Shown here piece after piece: positions 36,223 through 45,469 of a stretch of DNA of 64,000 nt (the first letter of the stretch is position 1; each line of letters starts with the position of its first letter). The notes below the pieces were generated by a model. That model was not told the DNA's origin. It did not search any database and saw only the letters and a program-made list of their open reading frames with translations. The position numbers and the translations under genes were made by a program. Source of the stretch: Hyphomonas sp. CY54-11-8. Its GTDB lineage: Bacteria; Pseudomonadota; Alphaproteobacteria; Caulobacterales; Hyphomonadaceae. Location: positions 62,001 through 126,000 of the forward strand of contig NZ_AWFD01000001.1 in the NCBI RefSeq assembly GCF_000682735.1, given 5' to 3'.

Positions 36223-38358
36223 ATGTTTAACAAGCAATCCGTGTCGCTGGAATGGGCCGGCCGCACGCTGACGATTGAAACGGGCCAGGTGGCCCGCCAG
36301 GCCGATGGCGCCGTTATGGTGACGTATGGCGACACGGTCCTCCTCGCGACGGCCGTTTTTGCGAAGGAAGCCAAGCCCGGACAGGACTTCTTCCCGCTGA
36401 CGGTCAACTATCAGGAAAAATACTACGCATCGGGCCGCATCCCGGGTGGCTACTTCAAGCGTGAAGGCCGCCCGACCGAGAAAGAGACGCTGACCTCGCG
36501 CCTCATCGACCGCCCGATCCGCCCGCTGTTCGTTTCCGGCTTCAAGCATGAAGTCCAGGTCGTGCTGACGGCTGTGTCCTACGATCTCGAAAACGATCCG
36601 GACATTCTCGGAATGATCGGCGCCTCCGCGGCGCTCGTCCTTTCCGGCGCCCCGTTCATGGGCCCGATCGGCGCTGCGCGTGTCGGCTACAAGGATGGCG
36701 AATACATCATCAACCCGAGCCAGATGGACCTTGAAGAGTCCGAACTGGACCTCGTCGTCGCCGGTACGGCCGACGCCGTGATGATGGTGGAATCTCAGGC
36801 CAAGGAACTTTCCGAGGACATCATGCTGGGCGCCGTTGTCGCCGGCCATGACGCCATGCAGCCGGTGATCGACGCGATCATCGACCTCGCCGAGAAAGCC
36901 GCCAAGGCCCCGTTCGACTTCGAGCCGGTGGACAACTCCGCCGCTGTCGCCGCGATCCAGGGCATTGTCGGCGGGGATCTCTCCGCTGCCTACAAGATCA
37001 CCGAGAAGCTGGCCCGTCAGGCCGCCGTGGCCGAGGCCCGCGACAAGGCGAAAGCCGCGCTTGTCGGCACCGAGGAAGCGCCGGGCGAAATGTCCGCCGA
37101 GACCTTCAAGGCAGCCTTCAAGGAAACCGAGGCCGCTGTGGTCCGCGGTGACATCCTGAAAACCGGTGAGCGCATCGACGGTCGTAAGCTGGACCAGGTT
37201 CGCCCGATCGTGGCCGAAGCCGGCTTCCTGCCGCGTACCCACGGTTCCTCGCTCTTCACCCGCGGTGAAACGCAGGCGATCTGTGTGGCAACGCTGGGCA
37301 CGTCCGACGACGAACAATATATCGACAGCCTGGACGGCACCCGGAAGGAGAACTTCCTGCTGCACTACAACTTCCCGCCTTACTCCGTCGGCGAGACCGG
37401 CCGGATGGGTGGTGCTGGCCGCCGCGAGATCGGCCACGGCAAGCTCGCATGGCGCGCGCTGAAGGCTGTGCTGCCGGATCACGCGGAATTCCCGTACACG
37501 ATCCGTCTCGTCTCCGAGATCACCGAGTCCAACGGCTCGTCCTCGATGGCGACGGTCTGCGGCTGTTCGCTGGCCATGATGGACGCCGGTGTGCCGGTGA
37601 AGCGTCCGGTCTCCGGTATCGCCATGGGCCTGATCCTGGAAGGCGAAGAGTTCGCCGTCCTCTCCGACATCCTGGGTGACGAAGACCACCTCGGCGACAT
37701 GGACTTCAAGGTCGCCGGGACGGAAGTCGGCGTGACCTCGCTCCAGATGGACATCAAAGTTGCCGGCATCACCAAGGACATCATGGAGAAAGCCCTCGCC
37801 CAGGCGAATGGCGGCCGTATGCACATCCTCGGCAAGATGGCGGAAGCCCTCGGCGAAAGCCGCGGCCAGCTCTCCGACAACGCCCCGCAGATGGAAATCA
37901 TCAAGGTGCCGACCGACAAGATCCGCGACGTGATTGGCTCGGGCGGCAAGGTGATCCGCGGCATCGTGGATGAGTCCGGCGCAAAGGTGAACATCGACGA
38001 CGATGGCACCGTGCAGGTTTCTGCCCTCGACCGCGCCTCCATCGACAAGGCCCTGCAGATGATCAAGGAGATCGTTGCAGAGCCGGAAGTCGGCGAGATC
38101 TATCAGGGCACGGTCGTTGGCCTGAAGGACTTCGGCGCCTTCGTGAACTTCTTCGGTCCGAAGGACGGCCTCGTTCACGTGTCGCAGATGGCAAACGAGC
38201 GCGTTGGCCATCCGAAAGACGTGGTCAAGGAAGGCGACAAGGTCTGGGTCAAGCTGCTCGGCTTCGATGACCGCGGCAAGGTCCGCCTGTCGATGAAAGT
38301 CGTCGATCAGGAGACCGGCAAGGAACTCTCCGAAGACAAGGGCGGCGAAGAGGAATAA
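36223..38358 (+). CDS. pnp: Polyribonucleotide nucleotidyltransferase (PNPase)
   Basis: 711-residue 3'-5' phosphorolytic exoribonuclease of the RNA degradosome. Order is RNase PH domain 1, an alpha domain, RNase PH domain 2, a KH domain ([11 protein letters not shown]) at about residues 555-615, and an S1 domain from about 624 ([18 protein letters not shown]). The length is the family norm. It lies 73 bases after rpsO. A strong terminator follows at 38383. Confidence 0.98.
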   Translation: MFNKQSVSLEWAGRTLTIETGQVARQADGAVMVTYGDTVLLATAVFAKEAKPGQDFFPLTVNYQEKYYASGRIPGGYFKREGRPTEKETLTSRLIDRPIRPLFVSGFKHEVQVVLTAVSYDLENDPDILGMIGASAALVLSGAPFMGPIGAARVGYKDGEYIINPSQMDLEESELDLVVAGTADAVMMVESQAKELSEDIMLGAVVAGHDAMQPVIDAIIDLAEKAAKAPFDFEPVDNSAAVAAIQGIVGGDLSAAYKITEKLARQAAVAEARDKAKAALVGTEEAPGEMSAETFKAAFKETEAAVVRGDILKTGERIDGRKLDQVRPIVAEAGFLPRTHGSSLFTRGETQAICVATLGTSDDEQYIDSLDGTRKENFLLHYNFPPYSVGETGRMGGAGRREIGHGKLAWRALKAVLPDHAEFPYTIRLVSEITESNGSSSMATVCGCSLAMMDAGVPVKRPVSGIAMGLILEGEEFAVLSDILGDEDHLGDMDFKVAGTEVGVTSLQMDIKVAGITKDIMEKALAQANGGRMHILGKMAEALGESRGQLSDNAPQMEIIKVPTDKIRDVIGSGGKVIRGIVDESGAKVNIDDDGTVQVSALDRASIDKALQMIKEIVAEPEVGEIYQGTVVGLKDFGAFVNFFGPKDGLVHVSQMANERVGHPKDVVKEGDKVWVKLLGFDDRGKVRLSMKVVDQETGKELSEDKGGEEE

Positions 38359-38382
38359 TCCTCGCCCCTCAACGGACTTCAG

Positions 38383-38413
38383 AAGGCCGCCCCGAAACGG
38401 GCGGCCTTTTTAT
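38383..38413 (+). terminator. Intrinsic terminator after pnp
   Basis: AAGGCCGCCC (38383-38392) pairs with GGGCGGCCTT (38399-38408), a 10-bp stem with a 6-nt loop, followed by TTTTTA. It ends the rpsO-pnp operon. Confidence 0.92.
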
Positions 38414-38490
38414 TGCCCAGATGTTTTCCGGAACCAGGCCGCATTTCACGCGTCAACTCTGTCAGCAACAAGAACAGATGAGCCGTAACC

Positions 38491-38982
38491 ATGCCTGCCA
38501 CCAAGACTTATGAAGCCTCCCGCATCGTCTTTGCGCCTGAAGACACGATCTATGGCGTGATGACGGATATCGACCGGCTTTCCCTCTGGCTGCTGCCGGA
38601 CGGGGAAGACGTGCGGATCGACAAGTTCGACCTGCGCCCGGGCGGACGGTTCCGTGTGGCATTTACCCCCGCCGACGACTGCCCCGTTCAGGCGATCAAT
38701 GGCCGCTTTATCGACATTGTCAGTGACCAGCAGATTGTACAGGTTGTGGAACTGGAGTCCGCCCTTCAGGGCTTTACCGGCACGATGCGTATCATCTGGT
38801 GTCTCGAAGACGTGCCCGAAGGCACCTGCCTGCGGCTTGCCGCGCAGGACATGCCGCCGGGCCTCGATGCCGAATGGCTGACCCGCCAGTTCGAGGTCAC
38901 GCTTGACCGGCTCGCCCTGCTGGTGGAGCGCCTGCCCAGCGCCAGCATTATCTATTCCGAAGCCGGTGCCCGGCCCTGTTAA
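38491..38982 (+). CDS. SRPBCC-type (AHSA1-like) protein
   Basis: 163-residue protein with the START/SRPBCC fold of the AHSA1 group (Aha1-like): PEDTIYGVMTDIDRLSLWL at the start, RFRVAFTPA and RIIWCLEDVPEGTCL strands, and a long C-terminal helix LTRQFEVTLDRLALLVERL. Such proteins bind hydrophobic ligands or act as co-chaperone-like domains; no activity can be assigned. Its 3' end overlaps the convergent decarboxylase gene by 4 bases (38979-38982). Confidence 0.8.
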   Translation: MPATKTYEASRIVFAPEDTIYGVMTDIDRLSLWLLPDGEDVRIDKFDLRPGGRFRVAFTPADDCPVQAINGRFIDIVSDQQIVQVVELESALQGFTGTMRIIWCLEDVPEGTCLRLAAQDMPPGLDAEWLTRQFEVTLDRLALLVERLPSASIIYSEAGARPC

Positions 38983-40373
38983 ACGCCCGCGCCTGATAGC
39001 GCCTGCTTCACCGCGGCAATCGTCCGCTTCACATCCTTTTCATTCGTCCGCCAGCTGACGACGCTGATGCGCATGGCGCGTTGGCCGTTCCAGGTGGTGG
39101 GGGAGAAGAAGGCCTCTCCGGTGGCGTTGACGCGGGCGATGATCTCGTCCGTGAAGGCGTCATTCTCTTCCTTGCTCGCGCCCGCCCGTTCGAAGCGGAC
39201 GAGGCCCTGGTTCAGGACCGGATCGTTCAGCGCGCGCGCGCCAGGCAAAGAACCGATACCGGAAACCAGCGCGCGGCAGTGATTGCAGCAGCGGTCGATC
39301 ATGTCGGCCACGCCCTGCCGCCCCAGTTCCTGAAGCGCGGCATAGACCGGGATTGCCCGCGCCCGGCGGGAGAGTTCGAGGTTCCAGTCATTCGGATCGC
39401 GCGCTTCCCGGGTGGGGGAAAGATAGGTGGCGCCCAGCGCCATGGCAGCGCGGTGGGCGTCCGTATCGCGCACGAAAGCGATGCCGCAATCATAAGGCAC
39501 GTTCAGCCATTTATGGCCGTCGGTTGCCCAGCTGTCGGCAAGCTCGATCCCCTCGGTCAGCGGTCGCAGCCGCTCGCTCACCCGCGCGAACAGGCCGAAG
39601 GCGCCGTCAACATGCACCCAGGCGCCCGCCGCCTTTGCCACCGGGATCAGTTTCGCAAAATCGTCGAACGTGCCGACATTCAAATCCGCCGCATTGAGGC
39701 AGAGAATGATCGGCCCGTCATAGTGGGAGAGCTTGCGTTCGAGATCGTCCAGCAGCATGTCGCCCATCGCCCCGGTATCCACGTCCACAATGTAGGACTG
39801 GCCGATGCCGAGATAGCGAATGGCAGAATCGATGGAGCCATGCCGGTTGCGGCTGGTCAGCACGCGGATCGCGGGCGCGCCGAACAGGCCGTCTTCCTCC
39901 ACATTCCAGCCTGCATTGGCCAGCACGCGGTGGCGCGCCGCGGCGAGCGCCGTGACATGCGCCATCTGGCAGCCGGTTGTGAAGGCGAAGGACGCCTCGC
40001 GCGGCAGGTCGAACAGATCCTTCAGCCATTCGCCGGCGATTTCCTCGATCATGGCGGCAGCGGGGGCGACGGAGAACAGGCCGACATTCTGGTCCCAGGC
40101 CGAGACCAGCCAGTCTGCTGCCGTGGCAGACGGCAGGGACCCCGCCATCACCCAGGCGAAGAACCGCCCGCTGGCGTTGGCATTGAGGCCCGGCGTCGCC
40201 TTGGCGGCAAGATCGTCGATGATCGCGCCCGCGTCTCGCCCCGTTTCAGGTAGCGGCGCCGCGAAGGCGGCGCGCAGCTCGGCGGCGCTCGCCTGCGCCC
40301 CGGCCGGGCAGTTGCCGAGATTGTCCAGCCATTGATGGGCATGGAACCGGGCGCGGTCGAAGGGATCAGACAT
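38979..40373 (-). CDS. Pyridoxal-phosphate-dependent decarboxylase (group II)
   Basis: 464-residue PLP-dependent decarboxylase of the aromatic-L-amino-acid/glutamate decarboxylase-type family. The cofactor lysine is K288 in DGHKWLNVP, with D256 in HVDGAFG stacking on the pyridine ring and the usual HVTALAAARHRVL segment. The substrate cannot be determined; aromatic amino acid, aspartate, or glutamate are all possible. It is a single gene with no amino-acid transport partner in view. The uridine kinase gene is divergent and 132 bases away. Confidence 0.9.
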   Translation of the reverse strand: MSDPFDRARFHAHQWLDNLGNCPAGAQASAAELRAAFAAPLPETGRDAGAIIDDLAAKATPGLNANASGRFFAWVMAGSLPSATAADWLVSAWDQNVGLFSVAPAAAMIEEIAGEWLKDLFDLPREASFAFTTGCQMAHVTALAAARHRVLANAGWNVEEDGLFGAPAIRVLTSRNRHGSIDSAIRYLGIGQSYIVDVDTGAMGDMLLDDLERKLSHYDGPIILCLNAADLNVGTFDDFAKLIPVAKAAGAWVHVDGAFGLFARVSERLRPLTEGIELADSWATDGHKWLNVPYDCGIAFVRDTDAHRAAMALGATYLSPTREARDPNDWNLELSRRARAIPVYAALQELGRQGVADMIDRCCNHCRALVSGIGSLPGARALNDPVLNQGLVRFERAGASKEENDAFTDEIIARVNATGEAFFSPTTWNGQRAMRISVVSWRTNEKDVKRTIAAVKQALSGAGV

Positions 40374-40505
40374 GTGAGGTCTCCTCGTCCCCCCACGTCA
40401 TACGCCTGTGGCCGGGCAGGACCACCCGGAAAATGTCGTTCCCGCTGCAGGCGTGCGGCGGTTTCCCCGTTGAAGCGCAAGGGTATTTGCCGCAAAAGCC
40501 AATGC

Positions 40506-41192
40506 ATGACCAAGCGCAAATCCTTCCTCATCGCGATGTCCGGCGGGTCCGGCTCCGGCAAGTCCACCCTGGCCGAGGCCCTGCTGGAACATTTGCCGGA
40601 CGGCAAGGCGGTCATGTTCGGGGAAGACGCTTATTACCACCCGATGAGCTTCTATGGTGCTCCAGCGACCGAGGCCGAACGCCAGGCCCTGATCGCGACG
40701 ATCAACTATGATGCCCCGGCCTCGAAAGAGGTCGACCATCTGGTGAAGGACCTGAAGGCCCTGAAATCAGGACAGGGGATCGACCAGCCGATCTATGATT
40801 ATGACCGCCACGATCGCAGCACCAAGACGCGCCGGATCGAACCTGCGCCGGTACTGATCCTCGAAGGCATCCATGCGCTCTCCATGCCCAAGATCCGGCC
40901 CTTGATCGACCTGTCGGTCTATGTCGACACGCCGGACGATCTGCGCCTCGCGCGCCGGATCCGGCGGGACGTGGTGGAGCGTGGGCGCGATGTGGAAAGC
41001 GTGCTGCAGCAATATCTTGGCACCGTCCGGGCGGCGCATTACCGCTGGACCCATCCGGCGAAGTTCGAGGCCGATCTCGTGATCGCCGACGAAGGCCTGC
41101 CGGCCTATGGCAATGTGCGGCCGACGGGCGAGGCGCTGGAGCGGATGCTGGCGCCTGTGCTGGCGCGCCTGCAGACGGCCGGCGTGATCTGA
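40506..41192 (+). CDS. udk: Uridine kinase
   Basis: 228-residue nucleoside kinase that phosphorylates uridine and cytidine with ATP. Walker A is GGSGSGKST (residues 13-21), and the uridine-kinase segments EDAYYHPMSF, YDRHDRSTKTR and LEGIHALS are present. ATG 40506 is chosen because the P-loop is then at the normal position; the upstream in-frame region is not convincing. It lacks a C-terminal uracil phosphoribosyltransferase domain, so it is the single-function form. Confidence 0.92.
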   Translation: MTKRKSFLIAMSGGSGSGKSTLAEALLEHLPDGKAVMFGEDAYYHPMSFYGAPATEAERQALIATINYDAPASKEVDHLVKDLKALKSGQGIDQPIYDYDRHDRSTKTRRIEPAPVLILEGIHALSMPKIRPLIDLSVYVDTPDDLRLARRIRRDVVERGRDVESVLQQYLGTVRAAHYRWTHPAKFEADLVIADEGLPAYGNVRPTGEALERMLAPVLARLQTAGVI

Positions 41193-41204
41193 AAAACCGG
41201 AAAA

Positions 41205-41227
41205 TTGACAGTTCTGCTGTAACTGTT
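41205..41227 (+). promoter_or_regulatory. Possible promoter with operator-like repeat before the CAP-domain gene
   Basis: TTGACA at 41205-41210 overlaps an inverted repeat ACAGTT (41208-41213) and AACTGT (41221-41226), separated by 7 bases. The -35 element is excellent but the -10 region is poor, so a regulated or activator-dependent promoter is one reading. Confidence 0.35.
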
Positions 41228-41261
41228 CTGTTCATCTTCGGCGCGGTAGACTGCGCAGGCC

Positions 41262-42098
41262 ATGAAGATGCGCGCGCTGTTTCTTGCCTCCGGCTTCCTG
41301 TTTGCGGCCCTGCCGGCCGCGGCCTGCAATATGGATGTGCACCATCGCGGTGTGACTGTGGCGGATTATGTCGAGACCGTGCAGCCCTGCCTGCGGGCCT
41401 GGCCGGCGGGCTACACCGCCGATGCGCGGATGGAGGCGGACTTCTTCACCCGCGTGAATGAGGAGCGCACGTCGCGCGGCCTGACGCCGCTGCGGTACCG
41501 GCCGGAATTGCTGGACGCCGCGCGCTTCCAGAGCCTCGACATGGCCTACAACAAATTCTTCGGGCATGAGAGCCCGGACGGGCGCCACCATGATGCGCGC
41601 GTCGCCGCCTTCGACCGCAGCGCGCTGGTCGAGTTCAGCGCCGAAAATGTCGCCATGGTGGAAGTCATTGGTGGGCGGTGGAATCTGAAACGCAATGCCG
41701 TTGATCGCCTGCACGGCAATCTGATGGACAGCCCCGGCCACCGGGCGAACATTCTCAATCCGGATATTACGGATGTTGCGATGGGGGTTGTGCGGACGGA
41801 GTCAGGTGTCTGGGTGACGCAGGTTTTCGTTGAACTGTCCGGTTCGCTGCCTGCGCCGCTGCCTGTGCGGATGCGGCCGGGCCAACGGCTGGACATGCAG
41901 CCCGCGCTGCGCGAGTGGAATTTCCAGAACTTTGTCGCGAAGCAGGCGGACAACCGCTACACGGCGCTGGGCAAGGCGATCCCGAAAGGCCTGAGCGGTG
42001 ATTTCGAACTGACCGCGAATGGCCGCATGCGTGGGGAACTGCCCGGCATGTATTACACGATCCGCCTGCCGGGGCCGGCCGTGACGGTGGGGCGCTAG
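41262..42098 (+). CDS. CAP-domain (SCP/YkwD-like) secreted protein
   Basis: 278-residue exported protein: a signal peptide (residues 1-21, LPAAAC) then a CAP/SCP domain with the conserved GHESPDG (101-107), and SPGHRANIL further on. The C-terminal about 90 residues are unassigned and hydrophilic. Bacterial CAP proteins have unknown function, sometimes ascribed to proteolysis or lipid binding. No neighbouring gene suggests a partner. Confidence 0.85.
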   Translation: MKMRALFLASGFLFAALPAAACNMDVHHRGVTVADYVETVQPCLRAWPAGYTADARMEADFFTRVNEERTSRGLTPLRYRPELLDAARFQSLDMAYNKFFGHESPDGRHHDARVAAFDRSALVEFSAENVAMVEVIGGRWNLKRNAVDRLHGNLMDSPGHRANILNPDITDVAMGVVRTESGVWVTQVFVELSGSLPAPLPVRMRPGQRLDMQPALREWNFQNFVAKQADNRYTALGKAIPKGLSGDFELTANGRMRGELPGMYYTIRLPGPAVTVGR

Positions 42099-42101
42099 GC
42101 G

Positions 42102-42782
42102 TCAGAGGAAGCCGGCGATCTCGTCCAGCGGTTTCTTGATCAGGGCATGTTTTGGCACCATGGCGCCCTCCGCCGGGTGGCCCGCGACGAGGATCAAAAA
42201 CGGTTTCTCCGTCTCCGGACGGCCGCAGATACCGTTCAGGAACTTCATCGGGTTCGGCGTATGGACCAGCGAGGCGAGACCTGCTTCGTGGCAGGCCGCG
42301 ATCAGCAGGCCCGTGGCGATGCCGACGCTTTCATGGATGTAGTAATTTTTGCGGTCTTCGCCTTCCCGCACGCCGCCGCGGCGCTGGGCGAAGATGCAGA
42401 TCAGCCAGGGCGCGGTTTCCATATAGGGCTTGTCGGCATCGGTGCCGATCGGGGCGAGGGCATCCAGCCATTCTTCCCCTGCGCGGCCTGAATAGAATTC
42501 GCGTTCCTCGGCCTCGGCGGCCTCGCGGATCTCGCGTTTCTTTTCCGCGCTGCCGACGCAGGCGAAATACCAGGGCTGGTGGTTCGCGCCCGACGGGCCA
42601 GAGCCTGCCGTGCGGACGCAGGCCTCGATGACATCCTGCGGCACAGGCTTGTCAGAGAACTGACGGACAGAGCGGCGGCGCGCCATCCGGTCATGGAAGG
42701 CGAGGGCCCGGGCCAGCATTTCGTCTTCCGGCAGATCGGCATAGCCGGTCAGGGGCACATGGGTCTCGGGCGAGGTTTTCAT
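42102..42782 (-). CDS. Nitroreductase family protein
   Basis: 226-residue FMN-dependent oxidoreductase of the nitroreductase fold: [13 protein letters not shown] and [12 protein letters not shown] bind FMN, and [15 protein letters not shown] is the later ligand-binding segment. It resembles BluB/iodotyrosine-deiodinase-like members, but substrate is not assignable. Its stop lies 3 bases from the end of the CAP-domain gene, in convergent orientation. Confidence 0.88.
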   Translation of the reverse strand: MKTSPETHVPLTGYADLPEDEMLARALAFHDRMARRRSVRQFSDKPVPQDVIEACVRTAGSGPSGANHQPWYFACVGSAEKKREIREAAEAEEREFYSGRAGEEWLDALAPIGTDADKPYMETAPWLICIFAQRRGGVREGEDRKNYYIHESVGIATGLLIAACHEAGLASLVHTPNPMKFLNGICGRPETEKPFLILVAGHPAEGAMVPKHALIKKPLDEIAGFL

Positions 42783-42822
42783 GCCTCACCGATACCATGC
42801 GCACCTGACCGGGCAACATCAC

Positions 42823-43080
42823 TTACCGGTTATCGAATTCCGCGCGGACGAGCTCCAGCCCCCGCCGCGTGATGCGGTAAGGCTTGCCACCTTGCGAGGC
42901 GATGGCACGATTGCGCTTCAGCTTGCGGAAGAGACGGAGGCTGAGGCCCGGATAGCGCCAGCCATCGCGGGTAAAGCAATGCAGTTCTTCCGGCTTGTTG
43001 TGTTCGTTGCGGATGATTTCGATATGCCCGCCCTGTGCGAGCAGGTGGAGGATGCGCTGTTCTGCGCGGGAGATATCCAT
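42823..43080 (-). CDS. YjhX-family small protein (putative toxin)
   Basis: 85-residue basic protein of the YjhX family (DUF2084), from ATG 43080 (MDISRAEQRILHLLAQGG), with the family's GWRYPGLSLRLFRKLKRN and GGKPYRITRRGLELVRAEFDNR segments. YjhX is named a toxin in annotation but its mode is not well defined. No antitoxin-like gene is adjacent. A hairpin CCGAAGT/ACTTCGG sits at 43091-43114 just upstream. The ribosome site is weak. Confidence 0.8.
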   Translation of the reverse strand: MDISRAEQRILHLLAQGGHIEIIRNEHNKPEELHCFTRDGWRYPGLSLRLFRKLKRNRAIASQGGKPYRITRRGLELVRAEFDNR

Positions 43081-43090
43081 TGTAGGTGGT

Positions 43091-43114
43091 CCGAAGTCGG
43101 GCGCCGCACTTCGG
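43091..43114. promoter_or_regulatory. Hairpin upstream of the YjhX-family gene
   Basis: CCGAAGT (43091-43097) and ACTTCGG (43108-43114) pair exactly across a 10-nt loop, only 10 bases before the start codon (reading on the minus strand). It may hide the ribosome binding site or be an operator. Confidence 0.45.
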
Positions 43115-43313
43115 AGATGTGACGGCGCGCAAAAACGTTCACTGGCGTCAATTGCCAGCGGCATCGTTCTCGCCGGCCTGCCTGACGCTGATCCTCAGCG
43201 CCTCAAACGGCAGGCCCCTTACCGGGACTCAAACATGGAATTGGACATAAACGCTCCGTTGAGCCGCCTATCTGGGTAAGCAGCCCTCACGGGTCAAGTC
43301 TTTTCCGTGCGGA

Positions 43314-44132
43314 TTATTCTTCTTCAGGAAGCTCCGGGACGCCGACGGCGTGGAAGCCGGCGTCGACGTGGATCACTTCGCCGGCAATGGAGTGGCCGAG
43401 CTCTGACAGGAGGTAGAGTGCACAGCCGGCGACGCCGGACATTCGAGTGTCTTCCTTGAGGAGGGACCAGTCACGGCCCGTGCCCATAAGGCTCTTGCCT
43501 CCGCGGATGCCCGCGAGGGAGAGCGTGCGCATCGCGCCCGCACTGATCGCATTGACGCGGATGCCCTGATGGCCCAGGTCGCGCGCGGCATAACGGGTGG
43601 AGGCTTCGAGCGCGGCCTTGGCAACGCCCATGACGTTGTAAGACGGAACGGTCCGCTCGGCGCCGAGATAGGTCATGCAGATCATCGCGCCGCCATCCGG
43701 CATGATCTCTGCCGCGCGGCGGGCGCTGTCGATGAAGGAATAGACGGAGATGTCCATCGCGCGGCGGAAGCCTTCGCGGGACGTATTCGCGACCATGGAG
43801 CCGACCAGCTCGTCCTTGCCGGCAAAGGCGATGGAGTGGACCAGGAAGTCGATCTTGCCCCATTTCTCCTTCACGGAGGCGAAGGCGGCGTCCATCGAAG
43901 CGTCGTCGGTCACGTCAGCAGGGATCATGAAGTCCATGCCGATGGACTCGACCAGCGGGCGTACGCGGCGTTCCAGGTTCTCGCCCTGATAGGTGAAGGC
44001 AATCTCGGCGCCTTGGGCGGCCAGTTGCTGGGCGATGCCCCAAGCGATGGAGTTCTGGTTGGCAACACCCATCACGATGCCGCGCTTGCCCTTCATCAGG
44101 GTGCCTTCGGGCGGGGTCCAGTCATCAGCCAT
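43314..44132 (-). CDS. fabI: Enoyl-[acyl-carrier-protein] reductase (NADH)
   Basis: 272-residue type II fatty-acid synthase enoyl reductase. The chosen ATG 44132 gives MADDWTPPEG and keeps GIVMGVANQNSIAWGIA as the cofactor site; AAGGA lies upstream. The active-site pattern Tyr-x6-Lys is SYNVMGVAK, and the Tyr upstream is in CMTYLGAERTV. fabA lies upstream on the same strand 73 bases away, but the usual fabB gene between them is absent. Confidence 0.94.
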   Translation of the reverse strand: MADDWTPPEGTLMKGKRGIVMGVANQNSIAWGIAQQLAAQGAEIAFTYQGENLERRVRPLVESIGMDFMIPADVTDDASMDAAFASVKEKWGKIDFLVHSIAFAGKDELVGSMVANTSREGFRRAMDISVYSFIDSARRAAEIMPDGGAMICMTYLGAERTVPSYNVMGVAKAALEASTRYAARDLGHQGIRVNAISAGAMRTLSLAGIRGGKSLMGTGRDWSLLKEDTRMSGVAGCALYLLSELGHSIAGEVIHVDAGFHAVGVPELPEEE

Positions 44133-44205
44133 GGCGCGAATCCTTCCTGCTTGTCTTTGAAGAGAACGGCTAGGGGGGCGGTTGGGCCCCGTCAAGCGCG
44201 CCGGA

Positions 44206-44742
44206 TCAGGCCGGCTGGTCCATGTTCTTCAGGCCGACGCGCATGTCGGTGGCCGTGTAGACATGCTCGCCGTCGACATAGACGCGGCCATCGGCGATGC
44301 CGAGGACGAGCTTGCCGCGGCGAACGCGCTTCATGTCGATTTCATAGCGCACCAGCTTCTTGTCCGGCGTGATCTCGCCGGTGAAGCGGACATCGCCCAC
44401 GCCGAGCGCGCGGCCCTTGCCGGGGCTGCCGGACCAGCCGAGCCAGTAGCCGACGATCTGCCACATCGCATCGAGGCCAAGGCAGCCCGGCATGACGGGG
44501 TCGCCCGGGAAGTGGCATTCGAAGAACCAGAGGTCCGGCGTGATATCGAGCTCAGCCACGACATGGCCCTTGCCGAACTGGCCGCCATCCATCGTGATCT
44601 CAGTGATCCGGTCCATCATCAGCATCGGCGGGGCCGGAAGCTGGGCGTTGCCGGGACCGAAATAGCCGCCCTTGCCGGATTCGAGCAGGTCTTCCTTGGA
44701 ATAGGAGGATTTGGGCGTGTGATAGTCGTGCGGTCCGGACAT
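44206..44742 (-). CDS. fabA: 3-hydroxydecanoyl-[ACP] dehydratase/isomerase
   Basis: 178-residue FabA that dehydrates 3-hydroxyacyl-ACP and isomerises the C10 intermediate, starting unsaturated fatty-acid synthesis. The active-site pair is H77 in [12 protein letters not shown] and D91 in GLDAMWQ, as in E. coli FabA. AAGGA precedes the ATG. FabA normally requires FabB for unsaturated chain elongation; FabB is not adjacent and would have to be elsewhere. Confidence 0.95.
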   Translation of the reverse strand: MSGPHDYHTPKSSYSKEDLLESGKGGYFGPGNAQLPAPPMLMMDRITEITMDGGQFGKGHVVAELDITPDLWFFECHFPGDPVMPGCLGLDAMWQIVGYWLGWSGSPGKGRALGVGDVRFTGEITPDKKLVRYEIDMKRVRRGKLVLGIADGRVYVDGEHVYTATDMRVGLKNMDQPA

Positions 44743-44825
44743 GCGTGATTTTCCTTAACGTCAGTAACCGGCCTTGAAGGCACCGGACCGCCCGGATTGT
44801 CAACTCATGAGGCGCGGTTTTGGCC

Positions 44826-45329
44826 TCAGAGGCCCGTTTCGCCAGGGTCTGCGCCCCATAGCGAGGGCTGGGGCGCATAGCCCTTGAATTCCTGGGCCTG
44901 GACGCGGCACCAGCCGCGCGAACAGGCGCCCAGATCGACCAGAACGCCCCGGCCCAGGTCGGCCACGGGTTCGGCGCCCGGCGTCGGATCCTGGCGCAGG
45001 ACGGTGGGCGTCTGGACATAGGCCTTGTGGCCTTCTTCCAGCATGCGGGCATGGACCCAGACCTCAGTGCCGGAGGGGTCGCGTACGCGCCGCCAGTTCT
45101 GGCTTTCCTTGATCACCAGAAGGGGCAGGCCCTTGCGCTGGTATTCCCACAGGACCGGGTGTTGCTTGGACGGGCCGGCGCGGCCGTTGACCATGGCGAA
45201 TTTCAGGGTTTCGAAGCGGGGGACCGGCTTTCCGGAGAATCGCGACACGCGCACCAGCTCCGGTGCCTGCGCCATGGCGGTCCCTCCGAGGAAGAACACG
45301 ACCGAGATCAGAAAGGGTGCCCACTTCAT
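44826..45329 (-). CDS. Exported SH3-like domain protein
   Basis: 167-residue protein with a signal peptide (MKWAPFLISVVFFLGGTAMAQA, cleaved after AQA) and a bacterial SH3-like region: KFAMVNGRAGPSKQHPVLWEY, then WRRVRDPSGTEVWVHARML, and a second repeat ending YAPQPSLW. The start at 45329 is chosen because GGAAG sits 9 bases upstream and the signal peptide then begins normally. Bacterial SH3 domains of this type bind cell-wall or other ligands. Function unknown. Confidence 0.75.
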   Translation of the reverse strand: MKWAPFLISVVFFLGGTAMAQAPELVRVSRFSGKPVPRFETLKFAMVNGRAGPSKQHPVLWEYQRKGLPLLVIKESQNWRRVRDPSGTEVWVHARMLEEGHKAYVQTPTVLRQDPTPGAEPVADLGRGVLVDLGACSRGWCRVQAQEFKGYAPQPSLWGADPGETGL

Positions 45330-45469
45330 GTGCATCAGCTTCCAAAGCGAAATCTGCGACAAGATTGCACGCTCTGGTGAATTAGCCGTAAAATCTTCGG
45401 CATTGGCGTACCGGCAGGGCTTTGCTAAGGCCTCCGCAGAGTCGATTATAAAAGATACAAAGGGTGCTC

